In this document: positions 44,162 to 52,966 of the stretch, piece by piece | Numbering within the stretch: position 1 is the stretch's first letter | Layout: every line of letters begins with the position of its first letter | Source: Janibacter sp. HTCC2649 | GTDB lineage: Bacteria > Actinomycetota > Actinomycetes > Actinomycetales > Dermatophilaceae | DNA length: 64,000 nt | NCBI RefSeq assembly: GCF_000152705.1 | Contig: NZ_CH672413.1 | Span: forward strand, 3,751,046-3,815,045 | Direction of reading: 5' to 3' | The notes under the pieces: generated by a model | Database searches by the model: none | What the model saw: only the letters and a program-made list of their open reading frames with translations | What the model was told of the DNA's origin: nothing | Made by a program: the position numbers and the translations under genes

Positions 44162-45255
44162 ACGAGTTCATCCCCCCGGCAAAGCCCCTCATCGGAGACG
44201 AGGAGCGCGCCGCTGTCGACCGCGTCATGCGCAGCGGCATGCTCGCTCAGGGCCCTGAGGTCAAGGCGTTCGAGGAGGAGTTCTCCGCCCACTTCGAGCT
44301 CGGCCGCCCCTGCGTCGCCGTCAACTCCGGCACGAGCGGGCAGCACCTCGGTCTGCTGTCGAGTGGCGTCAAGGCTGGCGACGAGGTCATCGTCCCGTCG
44401 TTCACCTTCGCCGCGACCTGCAACTCGGTTGCGCTGACCGGCGCCACGCCGGTCTTCGCCGACATCGACGCCGACGACTTCTGCATCTCGCCGGCCGCCA
44501 TCGAGGCCAACATCACCGACAAGACCGTCGGCATCATGCCGGTCCACCTCTATGGCCACCCGGCCAAGATGGACCAGATCATGGCGATCGCCGACAAGCA
44601 CGGCCTTCAGGTCTACGAAGACGCAGCCCAGGCCCACGGCGCCTCGCTGAACGGCACTCCGGTCGGTGCCTTCGGCACGTTCGCGATGTTCTCGCTCTAC
44701 CCGACCAAGAACATGACCTCGGGTGAGGGCGGCATGGTCTCCATCGCCGACCCCGAGATCGAGCGGCTCATGCGTCTCTACCGCAACCAGGGCATGGAGA
44801 AGCAGTACCACAACGAGGTCGTCGGCTTTAACACCCGCATGACCGACATCCACGCCGCCATCGGCCGCGAGCAGCTCAAGAAGGTCGGTGCCTGGACCAA
44901 GACGCGTCAGGAGAACGCCACCTTCTTCAGCGCCAACCTCGAAGGTGTCACGACGCCGCCGGTCGCCGATGGCGCCGTGCACGTCTACCACCAGTACACC
45001 GTGCGTGTCCCCGAGGGCCGTGACGGCTTCGCCGCCGCCCTCAAGGAGCAGTACAACATCGGATCGGGCATGTTCTACCCGGTGCCCAACCACCAGCTCA
45101 AGCCGTTCGTGGGAGACACAGCGGATGTCGATCTTCCTGAAACGATGAAGGCTGCGGCCGAGTGCCTGTCCCTCCCGGTCCACCCCTCGCTCAGCCAGGG
45201 TGACCGTGAGCGCATCGTCGAGGCCGTCAACGCGCTCGCCAAGGCAGGTGCCTGA
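44158..45255 (+). CDS. wbpE: WbpE-type PLP aminotransferase (DegT/DnrJ family)
   Basis: 365 residues. VNSGTSGQHLGL and PSFTFAATCN are the cofactor pocket, EDAAQAHGA the PLP Asp, and Lys184 in SLYPTKNM the Schiff-base lysine. It would aminate the 3-keto sugar made by the next gene, using glutamate. It is sandwiched by 4-base and 1-base overlaps between the acetyltransferase and the oxidoreductase, the order expected for the Wbp pathway. Confidence 0.9.
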   Translation: MNEFIPPAKPLIGDEERAAVDRVMRSGMLAQGPEVKAFEEEFSAHFELGRPCVAVNSGTSGQHLGLLSSGVKAGDEVIVPSFTFAATCNSVALTGATPVFADIDADDFCISPAAIEANITDKTVGIMPVHLYGHPAKMDQIMAIADKHGLQVYEDAAQAHGASLNGTPVGAFGTFAMFSLYPTKNMTSGEGGMVSIADPEIERLMRLYRNQGMEKQYHNEVVGFNTRMTDIHAAIGREQLKKVGAWTKTRQENATFFSANLEGVTTPPVADGAVHVYHQYTVRVPEGRDGFAAALKEQYNIGSGMFYPVPNHQLKPFVGDTADVDLPETMKAAAECLSLPVHPSLSQGDRERIVEAVNALAKAGA

Positions 45256-46241
45256 TGGCCAACCTGCGCGCTGGCCTCATCGGCCTCGGCATGATGGGCC
45301 GCCACCACGGTCGCGTCCTCGCCAGCCTTCCGGGCGTCGACCTCATTGCCGTGGCCGACCCGGGCGGTGACGTCCACGGTGTCGCGGGCGGTCGCCCCGT
45401 CCTCGAGAACATCGAGCAGCTCATCGAGCAGGGCATCGACTACTGCATGGTCGCCGTCCCGACGATCTACCACGAGCAGGTTGGTCTCGCCCTTGCGGCG
45501 GCCGGCGTGCACGCGATCATCGAGAAGCCCCTCGCCCAGGACACCCCGGCCGCCACCAAGGTCGCCGAGGCGTTCGAGGCCAAGGGCCTCGTCGGCGCTG
45601 TCGGTCACATCGAGCGTTACAACCCGGCCCTCCAGGAGGCGCGTCGTCGCCTCGAAGCGGGCGACCTCGGTGACGTCTACCAGGTCTCGACCCGTCGTCA
45701 GGGCCCGTTCCCCGCGCGCATCGCCGACGTCGGCGTCGTCAAGGACCTCGGCACCCACGACATCGACCTCACTGCCTGGGTCACCCAGCAGACGTTCACC
45801 TCGGTCGCGGCCCGCACGGCGTTCAAGAGCGGTCGTGAGTTCGAGGACCTCGTCGCGGTCACCGGTCAGCTCTCCAACGGCGTCGTGACCAACCACCTCG
45901 TCAACTGGTTGTCACCGCTCAAGGAGCGCGTCACGATCATCACCGGTGAGAAGGGCGCGTTCGTCGCTGACACCCTCACCGCCGACCTCACCTTCTACGC
46001 CAACGGCGAGATCGAGACGACCTGGGACGACATCGCCCAGTTCCGCGGCGTCTCCGAGGGTGACGTCATCCGTTACGCCATCGCCAAGCCCGAGCCGCTG
46101 CGCGTCGAGCACGAGCAGTTCCGCGACGCGGTGCTCGGCAAGGATGCCGACATCGTCACGATGACGCAGGGTCTGCAGACCGTGCGCGTCGCCGAGGCGT
46201 GCATCGAGTCGGCGAAGACGGGCCAGACCGTCGCGCTCTGA
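45255..46241 (+). CDS. wbpB: WbpB-type Gfo/Idh oxidoreductase
   Basis: 328 residues. Rossmann start LIGLGMMGRHHGRVL, then the catalytic EKP at 90-92 (IIEKPLA) and GHIERYNPA, as in WbpB-like enzymes. It oxidises UDP-GlcNAcA at C3 with NAD, giving the ketone for WbpE. TGATG overlap with wbpE. A 20-base perfect hairpin ends the operon. Confidence 0.88.
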   Translation: MANLRAGLIGLGMMGRHHGRVLASLPGVDLIAVADPGGDVHGVAGGRPVLENIEQLIEQGIDYCMVAVPTIYHEQVGLALAAAGVHAIIEKPLAQDTPAATKVAEAFEAKGLVGAVGHIERYNPALQEARRRLEAGDLGDVYQVSTRRQGPFPARIADVGVVKDLGTHDIDLTAWVTQQTFTSVAARTAFKSGREFEDLVAVTGQLSNGVVTNHLVNWLSPLKERVTIITGEKGAFVADTLTADLTFYANGEIETTWDDIAQFRGVSEGDVIRYAIAKPEPLRVEHEQFRDAVLGKDADIVTMTQGLQTVRVAEACIESAKTGQTVAL

Positions 46242-46248
46242 CGCACCT

Positions 46249-46292
46249 GAATGACGAACGCCCGCCTCCTGTGAGGCGGGCGTTCGTCATTC
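46249..46292. terminator. Perfect 20-base-pair bidirectional terminator
   Basis: Arms 46249-46268 and 46273-46292 are perfectly complementary, with loop CTGT. It separates wbpB (+) from the epimerase (-). The stem is exceptionally long for a terminator. Confidence 0.9.
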
Positions 46293-46308
46293 CCGGAGAA
46301 CAACAACG

Positions 46309-46329
46309 GAGCGGGTATGCCGCCCGCTC
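46309..46329. terminator. Second hairpin with a GTATGCCG motif in stem and loop
   Basis: GAGCGGG and CCCGCTC pair around TATGCCG, 5 bases from the epimerase stop. The octamer (46315-46322) occupies the loop plus one stem base. Confidence 0.65.
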
Positions 46330-46334
46330 ACGTC

Positions 46335-47405
46335 TCAGGGTCGGGTGCGGACCCGCTCGGCGAGGGCCGCCACGGTCGCGTCGGCGGCGTGGCCGTCGCC
46401 GTAGGGCGCTTCGTCCGTCGGGGCGGGGGTGGGGCGGTCGACGAGTGCCGTGAGCTGGTCGAGGTCGAGGGCGAGGACGTTCCAACCAAGGTCGATCGTC
46501 TCGGTCCACTCGGTCTCCGTGCGCACGGTCGTGCAGGGGGTGCGCAGGAGGAAGGCTTCCTTCTGGAGTCCGCCGGAGTCGGTCACGACGGCGCGGGCGT
46601 GCTGCACGGCGCTGACCATGGCGGGGTAGTCAAAGGGCTCGATCGTGTGGAGGGATCCCTGGGTGAGGTCGATGCCGTGGTCGGCGGCCTTGGCCAGGAG
46701 TCGGGGGTGCGCGGTGAGGACGACGGGGTAGGGGAGTGCGGCCAGCCCGGTGATGATGGCGGCGAGGCGCTTTGGGTCGTCGGTGTTCTCGGCGCGGTGG
46801 ATCGTGGACAGCACATAGGTGCCGGGCTCGACACCGTCGGGCAGGGTGGGAGGGATGTCACGCACGCGCTCCGCTGTGGCCAGGCACACGTCGGTCATCA
46901 CGTCGCCGGTGACGATGGTGCGCTCGCCCAGGCCCTCGGACTCGAGGTGCTGGCGGGCGACCTCGGTCGGCGCGAGGCAGAGGTCCGCGGCGTGGTCGGT
47001 GAGGACGCGGTTGTGCTCCTCGGGCATGCGGCGGTTGAACGAGCGCAGGCCGGCTTCGAGGTGGGCGAGCGGGTAGTGCAGCTTGACCGCCGACAGGGCT
47101 CCCGCGATCGTGCTGTTGGTGTCGCCGTAGACGAGCACCCAGTCGGGGTCGTGCTCCTCGAGGACGGCGTCGAGCTGGGTGAGCATCGCGCCGGTCTGCA
47201 CTCCGTGGGACCCGGAGCCGACGCCGAGGTGGACGTCGGGGGCGGGTATGCCGAGGTCGTCGAAGAAGACGTCGGACATCTTGGCGTCGTAGTGCTGTCC
47301 GGTGTGGACGATGACGTGTTCGTGGCCGGCCGACGTCAGCGCGTGGGCGATGGGGCCAAGCTTCACGAACTGGGGCCGAGCCCCGACAATCGACAGAACG
47401 CGCAT
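46335..47405 (-). CDS. wbpI: UDP-GlcNAc 2-epimerase family, WbpI-like
   Basis: 356 residues, non-hydrolysing 2-epimerase fold: GARPQFVKLGPI, HTGQHYD, VYGDTNSTIAGAL, HLEAGLRSFNRRMPEEHNR, STIHRAENTDDP, VVTDSGGLQKEAF. The VYGDTNST and RSFNRRMPEEHNR forms match my memory of WbpI (which acts on UDP-GlcNAc3NAcA) better than E. coli WecB, but the two families are close. It would give UDP-ManNAc3NAcA as the last step. Convergent with wbpB, divergent from the methyltransferase. Confidence 0.82.
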   Translation of the reverse strand: MRVLSIVGARPQFVKLGPIAHALTSAGHEHVIVHTGQHYDAKMSDVFFDDLGIPAPDVHLGVGSGSHGVQTGAMLTQLDAVLEEHDPDWVLVYGDTNSTIAGALSAVKLHYPLAHLEAGLRSFNRRMPEEHNRVLTDHAADLCLAPTEVARQHLESEGLGERTIVTGDVMTDVCLATAERVRDIPPTLPDGVEPGTYVLSTIHRAENTDDPKRLAAIITGLAALPYPVVLTAHPRLLAKAADHGIDLTQGSLHTIEPFDYPAMVSAVQHARAVVTDSGGLQKEAFLLRTPCTTVRTETEWTETIDLGWNVLALDLDQLTALVDRPTPAPTDEAPYGDGHAADATVAALAERVRTRP

Positions 47406-47458
47406 GGGGCGGAAAGGCTCCTCGAAGATCGTCAGTCGGGCACTCGGAAACGCTTTCC

Positions 47459-47464
47459 TACACT
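47459..47464 (+). promoter_or_regulatory. Promoter -10 for the methyltransferase operon
   Basis: TACACT; transcription would begin near 47471. A GTG at 47468 lies only 3 bases past the box, too close for a good start, which favours the TTG at 47501. Confidence 0.5.
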
Positions 47465-47500
47465 AGCGTGTCCGCCACCACACCCCAGCGGAGGTTCGCG

Positions 47501-48181
47501 TTGTCAGAGCAGTCGTCGGTCGGAGATTCGGCCGCCACGCAGACGTTGTCGGCGGCGCAGTCGCGGGTCTACTGGGACCGGCGCCACGCGACCACGGGCG
47601 CTCTCGCCTCGGGCGGCAACATCGGCTTCGACGAGCCGACCAACGCGATGCTGTATGCCGTTCGTGCGGCTCGGCTGGTCACCGCCCTCGGACCGGGGAC
47701 GGACCCGGGCGCCGGGCGTCGAGTTCTCGACGCGGGCTGTGGCAAGGGCTACTACACGAGGCTTCTCGCGGAGTTCGGGCACCGGGTGGACGGCATCGAC
47801 ACGAGCGCCCACGCCATCGGCGAGTGTCGTGCCCTGGCAGGACCTCGGCAGAGCTACCACGTGTCGGCCCTCACCGACTGGTCCCCGCCCTACCTGTACG
47901 ACGCCATCGTCTCCATCGATGTCCTCTATCACCTGATGGACGACGCCGAGTGGGAGGCGAGCATCCGCCATCTCGCAACGCTCGTCCGGCTCGGTGGGCG
48001 CATCGGTCTCGTCGACCACGACCGCGACGAGGACCGGGTGTGGAGGGACTATCAGAAGACGCGATCGAACGGCCGCTACCGTGAGGTCCTGGAGTCGTGC
48101 GGCTTCGCCGTGATCGGTTTCATCCGCAACGACTTCACCGATGATCCGTCCGGAATGCACTTGGCAGTGAGGGTGTCCTGA
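47501..48181 (+). CDS. Class I SAM-dependent methyltransferase
   Basis: 226 residues from TTG 47501, chosen because GGAGG lies 6 bases upstream; GTG 47468 is a poorer alternative. SAM motif I is VLDAGCGKGYYTRLL; further features are DGIDTSAHAIGEC and AIVSIDVLYHLMDD. It is likely to methylate a sugar or lipid of the surface glycan, given its position. A coiled-coil protein follows with TGATG overlap. Confidence 0.83.
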   Translation: MSEQSSVGDSAATQTLSAAQSRVYWDRRHATTGALASGGNIGFDEPTNAMLYAVRAARLVTALGPGTDPGAGRRVLDAGCGKGYYTRLLAEFGHRVDGIDTSAHAIGECRALAGPRQSYHVSALTDWSPPYLYDAIVSIDVLYHLMDDAEWEASIRHLATLVRLGGRIGLVDHDRDEDRVWRDYQKTRSNGRYREVLESCGFAVIGFIRNDFTDDPSGMHLAVRVS

Positions 48182-48942
48182 TGTCCCTGAGTGACTACGT
48201 CTCGTCCACGAGCGCCGCCGTCGGCGCCGACGCCGTGGTGACCCTGCTCGCGGGGTCCGAGACCCTGAACGGAGTCGTGCCGACCAACCTTGCTCGAACG
48301 GACGCCGGCGAGAGTGAGGGCGGGCGAGCGGTCGTCGTCGCCCATGCGCCCCAAGGGGAGGAGGTGACGGCCCTCGAGACTCTGGCCGAGGCCATCGGTG
48401 ACCGTGGTGTGGGCATCCTCGCCCTCGTCGTCGCCCCGGACGCACTGCCCGTGGGCCCCCTCGTGGCCGCGGCCACCGAGACAGGTCTGCGCGTCGTGCG
48501 GGCCCAGGGCGTCCAGCACCGACGAGCCCGCAGCGTGCTCACGGTGACCCGCGACTCCGAGGTGCCGGTCACGGCATACCTTGCGGCCACGCCCGTCGCG
48601 ACGGACGAAAGGGCCACGTTGCGACTGGCCAACGAATGGCTCGTCGAGGGTTTGGCCCTGCGAGCAGGACTCGAGCGGCTCGCCGCTCGTCAGCGCGGCG
48701 CCGAGTACGAGGCCGCCCAGCTCCGCCTTCGCCTCGACGAGTTCCAGACCCGTGCGCGCGATGAGCGGGCCGACCTCCAGAGCGAGATCGCGGTGGCCCA
48801 GAAGGCCGCCCGCGACGCACGGGCCAGGGCGGCGCAGGGCCCCGCGGTCAGGGCCAAACGGGCGGTCGCGATCCTGCGCGAAGACCCGGTCGGTGGGTCG
48901 CGGCGCATCGCCCGCTCCGCCGCCAAGCGCCTGGGTCGCTGA
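48181..48942 (+). CDS. Unrecognised protein with a C-terminal coiled coil
   Basis: 253 residues. An alpha/beta-like N part (about 1-140) includes AVVTLLAGSETLNG and VGILALVVAPDALPVG, then helices with heptad character (about 150-225, LRLRLDEFQTRARDERADLQSEIAVAQKAARDARARAAQ in fragments) and a basic end. The layout suggests assembly with a partner. Coupled (TGATG) to the methyltransferase, so it may form a complex with it or scaffold the glycan enzymes. No family recognised. Confidence 0.65.
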   Translation: MSLSDYVSSTSAAVGADAVVTLLAGSETLNGVVPTNLARTDAGESEGGRAVVVAHAPQGEEVTALETLAEAIGDRGVGILALVVAPDALPVGPLVAAATETGLRVVRAQGVQHRRARSVLTVTRDSEVPVTAYLAATPVATDERATLRLANEWLVEGLALRAGLERLAARQRGAEYEAAQLRLRLDEFQTRARDERADLQSEIAVAQKAARDARARAAQGPAVRAKRAVAILREDPVGGSRRIARSAAKRLGR

Positions 48943-49100
48943 CCTCTCGGACCCGATCGGGAGCGCGACGCAGCGCCACCGAGGGCCCCTGTCCTTCGCC
49001 CTGACGGATTCTTTCGTTTTGGGCGCGTCCCGCGTGACCCATTGCTATCGTGCGGCGGCATGGGGGTGGCTCGAGCCAGCTTCGGGACAAGGGGTGAACA

Positions 49101-50594
49101 ATGGTGGCGTCACGTCGACGGCTGATGACGGCTCTGATATCGGGGACGGTGGTCGCAGCAGCGTTGGTGGCGCCGACCGCACCGGCCCAGGCACACGCAA
49201 GGACGGGCGGGTCAACTCCGGGTCCGATCACCTCGCTCGAACGACCCGGCCCGGTCGGTCGGGGGGTTCACAGCACGACCCAGGCCAACCCGGACGGCAA
49301 GATTGCGGACGGCTCGGTCCGAAGGCGCGACGCGCGATCGGCGTCGACGCTCCCCGAGGTCGGTGCGGTGTGCCCGTCGGGTCAGGTCGTCAAGAAGACC
49401 TACCTCACTGCGGGGTTCGAGGACGGCGAGGTCCCCAACCCCGACTACTCCGTCGGTTGGACCGTGGGTGCTCCCAGCGCCGGTGCTGCGCCCGAGGGCG
49501 CGCTCGTGGCGAGGTCCGCGTCGGCGGTCGACACGGCGACCGACAACGTCATCAACCCGATCTTCGCGTCGGTGGACCCCGGCGCAAGCCTCTATGTCTC
49601 GGTGACCTATCGGGGCACGTTCGCGCCCGGTGAGGTCGGCCTCTACGTCAATGACGGAAGTGGGGCACTGGCCCCGTCCACGCAGTGGCGCACGACGCGC
49701 GTCAACGCCACGGCTGGCGCGTCCTTCGGGACCGTCGAGGTGTTCGTCGATCTCGTGACCGCGGCCAAGGGCACGGTGAGCCAGGTCGAGATCGACGACG
49801 TCAGGGCCTGGTCGTGTGCCGCGATCCCGGCGACGGGCATCCGTGGGGACTGGACCGGCGACACCCTCGTCGATCTCTTTGGCATCACGGCCGCGGGTGA
49901 GCTGTGGCTCTACCCCGGTCGAGGGACCGGCGGGGTGGGCGCTGGAGTCCTCATCGGCGGCGGCTGGTCGACCTACTCGTGGGTGGGCAGCCCCGGCGAC
50001 GTCACCGGCGACCGGCGTTCCGACCTCGTGGGTCGCGGAACCGACGGTCGGATGTACCTGTATGCCGGCGCGGGCGGCGGGGCGTTCAGCGCCCGCAAGG
50101 AGGTCGGCTCGGGCTGGAGCGCGATGACCGCGTTCGCCACACCGACCGACATGAACCTCGACGGAAGCCCCGAGCTTCTTGCCCGCCGCTCGGACTCGAC
50201 CCTGCACCTCTACTCGTTCTCGTCCACCGGTGCGCTGCGCTATCTCAAACAGGTGGGCAGCGGGTGGAACGGAATGTCCTGGATCATCGGCATGGGCGAC
50301 CTCAACAGCGACCGTCGCGGTGACACCGTCGGCGTGAACCGTGACAACGCCTGTCTCTACGCCTACGTCACGACGTCGGCGCTCACCCTCGGGTCTGCCA
50401 CCAAGGTCGGCTGCGGCTGGAGCGGCATGACCTTCCTGGCCTCGCCCGGCGACCTCAACGGCGACAAGCTCGGAGACCTCGTTGCCCGTGCGGCCGATGG
50501 GGGACTGTGGTTCTACCCCGGCAAGGCCGGCGGTGGGGTCCGCGCCGGGGTCAAGGTCGGATCCGGCTGGACCGGCATGGCGGTGATCCTGTGA
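49101..50594 (+). CDS. Secreted FG-GAP/VCBS repeat protein A
   Basis: 497 residues. AAGGGG 6 bases before ATG; signal peptide (1-31, cleavage near PAQAHA). An N domain (about 90-235) with CPSGQVVKKTYLTAGFE, then seven or so beta-propeller blades (235-497) with Ca-binding DXTGDXXXDL loops (DWTGDTLVDLFGI, DVTGDRRSDLVGR, DLNGDKLGDLVAR) and aromatic blade marks such as LWLYPG and GSGWSGMT. The C terminus ends VGSGWTGMAVIL. Paralogue of 55584 and of the amidase tail at 57216. It is translationally coupled (GTGA) to another secreted protein. Confidence 0.85.
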   Translation: MVASRRRLMTALISGTVVAAALVAPTAPAQAHARTGGSTPGPITSLERPGPVGRGVHSTTQANPDGKIADGSVRRRDARSASTLPEVGAVCPSGQVVKKTYLTAGFEDGEVPNPDYSVGWTVGAPSAGAAPEGALVARSASAVDTATDNVINPIFASVDPGASLYVSVTYRGTFAPGEVGLYVNDGSGALAPSTQWRTTRVNATAGASFGTVEVFVDLVTAAKGTVSQVEIDDVRAWSCAAIPATGIRGDWTGDTLVDLFGITAAGELWLYPGRGTGGVGAGVLIGGGWSTYSWVGSPGDVTGDRRSDLVGRGTDGRMYLYAGAGGGAFSARKEVGSGWSAMTAFATPTDMNLDGSPELLARRSDSTLHLYSFSSTGALRYLKQVGSGWNGMSWIIGMGDLNSDRRGDTVGVNRDNACLYAYVTTSALTLGSATKVGCGWSGMTFLASPGDLNGDKLGDLVARAADGGLWFYPGKAGGGVRAGVKVGSGWTGMAVIL

Positions 50595-51565
50595 ACACTC
50601 TCCTGACGATGTCGCGCCGGACCCTGCGCCGCGCCACGCTCGTGCTCGCCTTCGCCCTGACGATCGTGGTGGTCGGCCAGACCTCGACCGCCTGGGCCTA
50701 CGTCAAGGTCGTCTATGCGACCCGTGGCCTCGTGATGACCGAGCGCCCGCCGACGAGCATCGGTGAGGTGCGGGCCACCTTGCCGCTGGTCCTCAAGGCG
50801 GGCGAGGCCCGGTTGCTCATGGCCGAGACCAAGGTCTACGACGGGTATCCCGACCGCAACGCCATCGGTCAGAAGATCACCTGCGAACGGCCCGACGGCT
50901 CGATCGTCAAGGAGTCCTGGACCGGTACCAACCTCCTGACCCGCAACGGACTCACCCCCGTCGCGAACCGTCTGCTCTTCGTGGCTCCCACCGCAGGCAC
51001 CTACTACTGCCGGCTGCGTGTCTACGTGAACTCGCACTACGCGACGCCGGGTCGGGCCACGCTCTACAGCGGCTTCATCGGCGACGCCTTCGGCACCCTC
51101 ACGACCCAGAGGCTCGGCATCTCGCGCCAGACGTACGGCGTCCAGATGTTCGAGGCGGGCGACAAGACGGTCCAGAAGATGGTGCCGATCTTCCGCTACC
51201 TGCCCCCCGCAGGAGCGACCAAGATCCAGGCCCGCAGCGACGTCTATCTCACCAACTGCTACGGCGCCGGGGGAGCCGGTTGTCCGCGCCGTACCTTCCC
51301 GGCGAGCGGATCCGCGACCTTCGCGGTGCAGGGGTTCCTCGTCCCGACCAACCCGGCCTGCAAGACGGTCGCGACGGCCCGCACGGTGAAGACGTTCGAC
51401 CACCTGACCCACCACCTCGGGCACTCGCTGGACATGTCGGCGACCCTGCCGGTGGGCGTCAACTGTGGCGCCTGGACGACCTACACCACGGTGCAGTGGC
51501 AGGGCGGGCTGCCCTTCGTGGTCCACCTCTACCCCTACTCGCAGGCATCGATCATCGGGTCCTGA
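50591..51565 (+). CDS. Secreted protein of unknown function, coupled to an FG-GAP protein
   Basis: 324 residues from GTG 50591, which overlaps the FG-GAP stop by 4 bases; ATG 50609 is an alternative. A signal peptide (about 1-36, cleavage near STAWA) precedes a beta-rich body with several Cys that could pair (KITCERPDG, TYYCRLRVYVNS, NCYGAGGAGCPRRTF, NPACKTV, NCGAW). A His-rich segment HLTHHLGH is near 270-280. No family recognised. Coupling to the FG-GAP protein makes a complex or joint surface role likely. Confidence 0.7.
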   Translation: MNTLLTMSRRTLRRATLVLAFALTIVVVGQTSTAWAYVKVVYATRGLVMTERPPTSIGEVRATLPLVLKAGEARLLMAETKVYDGYPDRNAIGQKITCERPDGSIVKESWTGTNLLTRNGLTPVANRLLFVAPTAGTYYCRLRVYVNSHYATPGRATLYSGFIGDAFGTLTTQRLGISRQTYGVQMFEAGDKTVQKMVPIFRYLPPAGATKIQARSDVYLTNCYGAGGAGCPRRTFPASGSATFAVQGFLVPTNPACKTVATARTVKTFDHLTHHLGHSLDMSATLPVGVNCGAWTTYTTVQWQGGLPFVVHLYPYSQASIIGS

Positions 51566-51653
51566 CTGGGCGGGGCACGCGCACGTCGTCGTCGAGGCCG
51601 GGGGTCCGTATGATCTGGGGGTCGCCTTTTCTCGATTCAGGACGGAAACCACT

Positions 51654-52964
51654 GTGAAGATCTGCGTTGTTGCCCTCGGCAAGATCGGACTGCCGCTCGC
51701 CGTGCAGTTCGCGAGCAAGGGACACGACGTCGTGGGCGTCGACGTCAACCAGGCGACGGTGGACACCGTCAACGAGGGCCACGAGCCGTTCCCGGGCGAG
51801 GCCCACCTCGAGGAGAAGCTCCAGGAGCTCGTGCCCGCTGGCCGCCTGCGCGCCACGACCGACTACGCCGACGCAGTCCCCGGTGCCGACGCCATCGTGC
51901 TCGTGGTCCCGCTCTTCGTGGACGGCGACGGCAAGCCCGACTTCGGCTGGATGGACGGCGCGACGCGCGAGCTCGCCAAGCACCTCACGGCCGGCACCCT
52001 CGTGTCCTACGAGACGACCCTCCCGGTCGGCACCACTCGCAACCGCTGGAAGCCGATGATCGAGGAGATCTCCGGCCTCGTCGAGGGCAAGGACTTCCAC
52101 CTCGTCTTCAGCCCCGAGCGCGTCCTCACCGGTCGTGTCTTCGAGGACCTGCGCAAGTACCCCAAGCTCATCGGTGGCCTCTCCGAGGCTGGCGCCGACA
52201 AGGCCCGCGAGTTCTACGAGGCCGTCCTGGACTTCGACGACCGCCCCGACCTCGAGCGCGGGAACGGTGTCTGGGACCTCGGCTCCGCTGAGGCGTCCGA
52301 GCTTGCGAAGCTCGCAGAGACGACCTACCGCGACGTCAACATCGGTCTGGCCAACCAGTTCGCGCAGTTCGCCGCGACCCAGGGAATCGACGTCTTCCAG
52401 GTGATCGACGCGAGCAACTCGCAGCCCTACAGCCACATCCACCGGCCCGGCATCGCCGTCGGCGGTCACTGCATCCCCGTCTACCCCCGCCTCTACCTGC
52501 ACACCGACCCGTCGGCAACCGTCGTCAGCGCCGCGCGCGCAGCGAACGCTGCGATGCCGGCATACACGACGAATCTCCTGGAAGGCGCGCACGGTTCGCT
52601 CACCGGCGAGAAGGTCGTCGTCCTCGGCGCGGCCTACCGCGGTGGCGTCAAGGAGACCGCGTTCTCCGGCGTCTTCGACACGGTCACGTCCCTCAAGGGA
52701 CTGGGTGCCGACGTCGTCGTCCACGACCCGATGTACACGGACGAGGAGCTCGAGGCCCTCGGCTTCGCGGCCTACCACCTCGGTGAGCAGGTCGACGCGG
52801 CCGTCATCCAGGCCGACCACGCTGAGTACCGCGACCTCAAGCCGGCAGACCTGCCGGGTCTCAAGACGCTCGTCGACGGCCGTCGCCTCACCAAGTCGGA
52901 GGACTGGCCCGGGATCACCCACCGCACCGTGGGTGTCGCGGCCACCGAGCCCGCCGCGGGCTGA
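51654..52964 (+). CDS. wbpA: UDP-sugar 6-dehydrogenase (WbpA/WecC type)
   Basis: 436 residues from GTG 51654. Rossmann start VVALGKIGLPLAVQFASKG (Ala in place of the first Gly), SYETTLPVGTTRN, FSPERVLTGRV, and catalytic Cys273 in GGHCIPVYP. It oxidises C6 of a UDP-sugar with 2 NAD. With WbpB, E, D and I in the locus the likely reaction is UDP-GlcNAc to UDP-GlcNAcA, but UDP-ManNAc dehydrogenation cannot be excluded. It is 3-5 kb away from the rest of the pathway and is coupled to the 863-residue glycosyltransferase. Confidence 0.87.
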   Translation: MKICVVALGKIGLPLAVQFASKGHDVVGVDVNQATVDTVNEGHEPFPGEAHLEEKLQELVPAGRLRATTDYADAVPGADAIVLVVPLFVDGDGKPDFGWMDGATRELAKHLTAGTLVSYETTLPVGTTRNRWKPMIEEISGLVEGKDFHLVFSPERVLTGRVFEDLRKYPKLIGGLSEAGADKAREFYEAVLDFDDRPDLERGNGVWDLGSAEASELAKLAETTYRDVNIGLANQFAQFAATQGIDVFQVIDASNSQPYSHIHRPGIAVGGHCIPVYPRLYLHTDPSATVVSAARAANAAMPAYTTNLLEGAHGSLTGEKVVVLGAAYRGGVKETAFSGVFDTVTSLKGLGADVVVHDPMYTDEELEALGFAAYHLGEQVDAAVIQADHAEYRDLKPADLPGLKTLVDGRRLTKSEDWPGITHRTVGVAATEPAAG

Positions 52965-52966
52965 TC

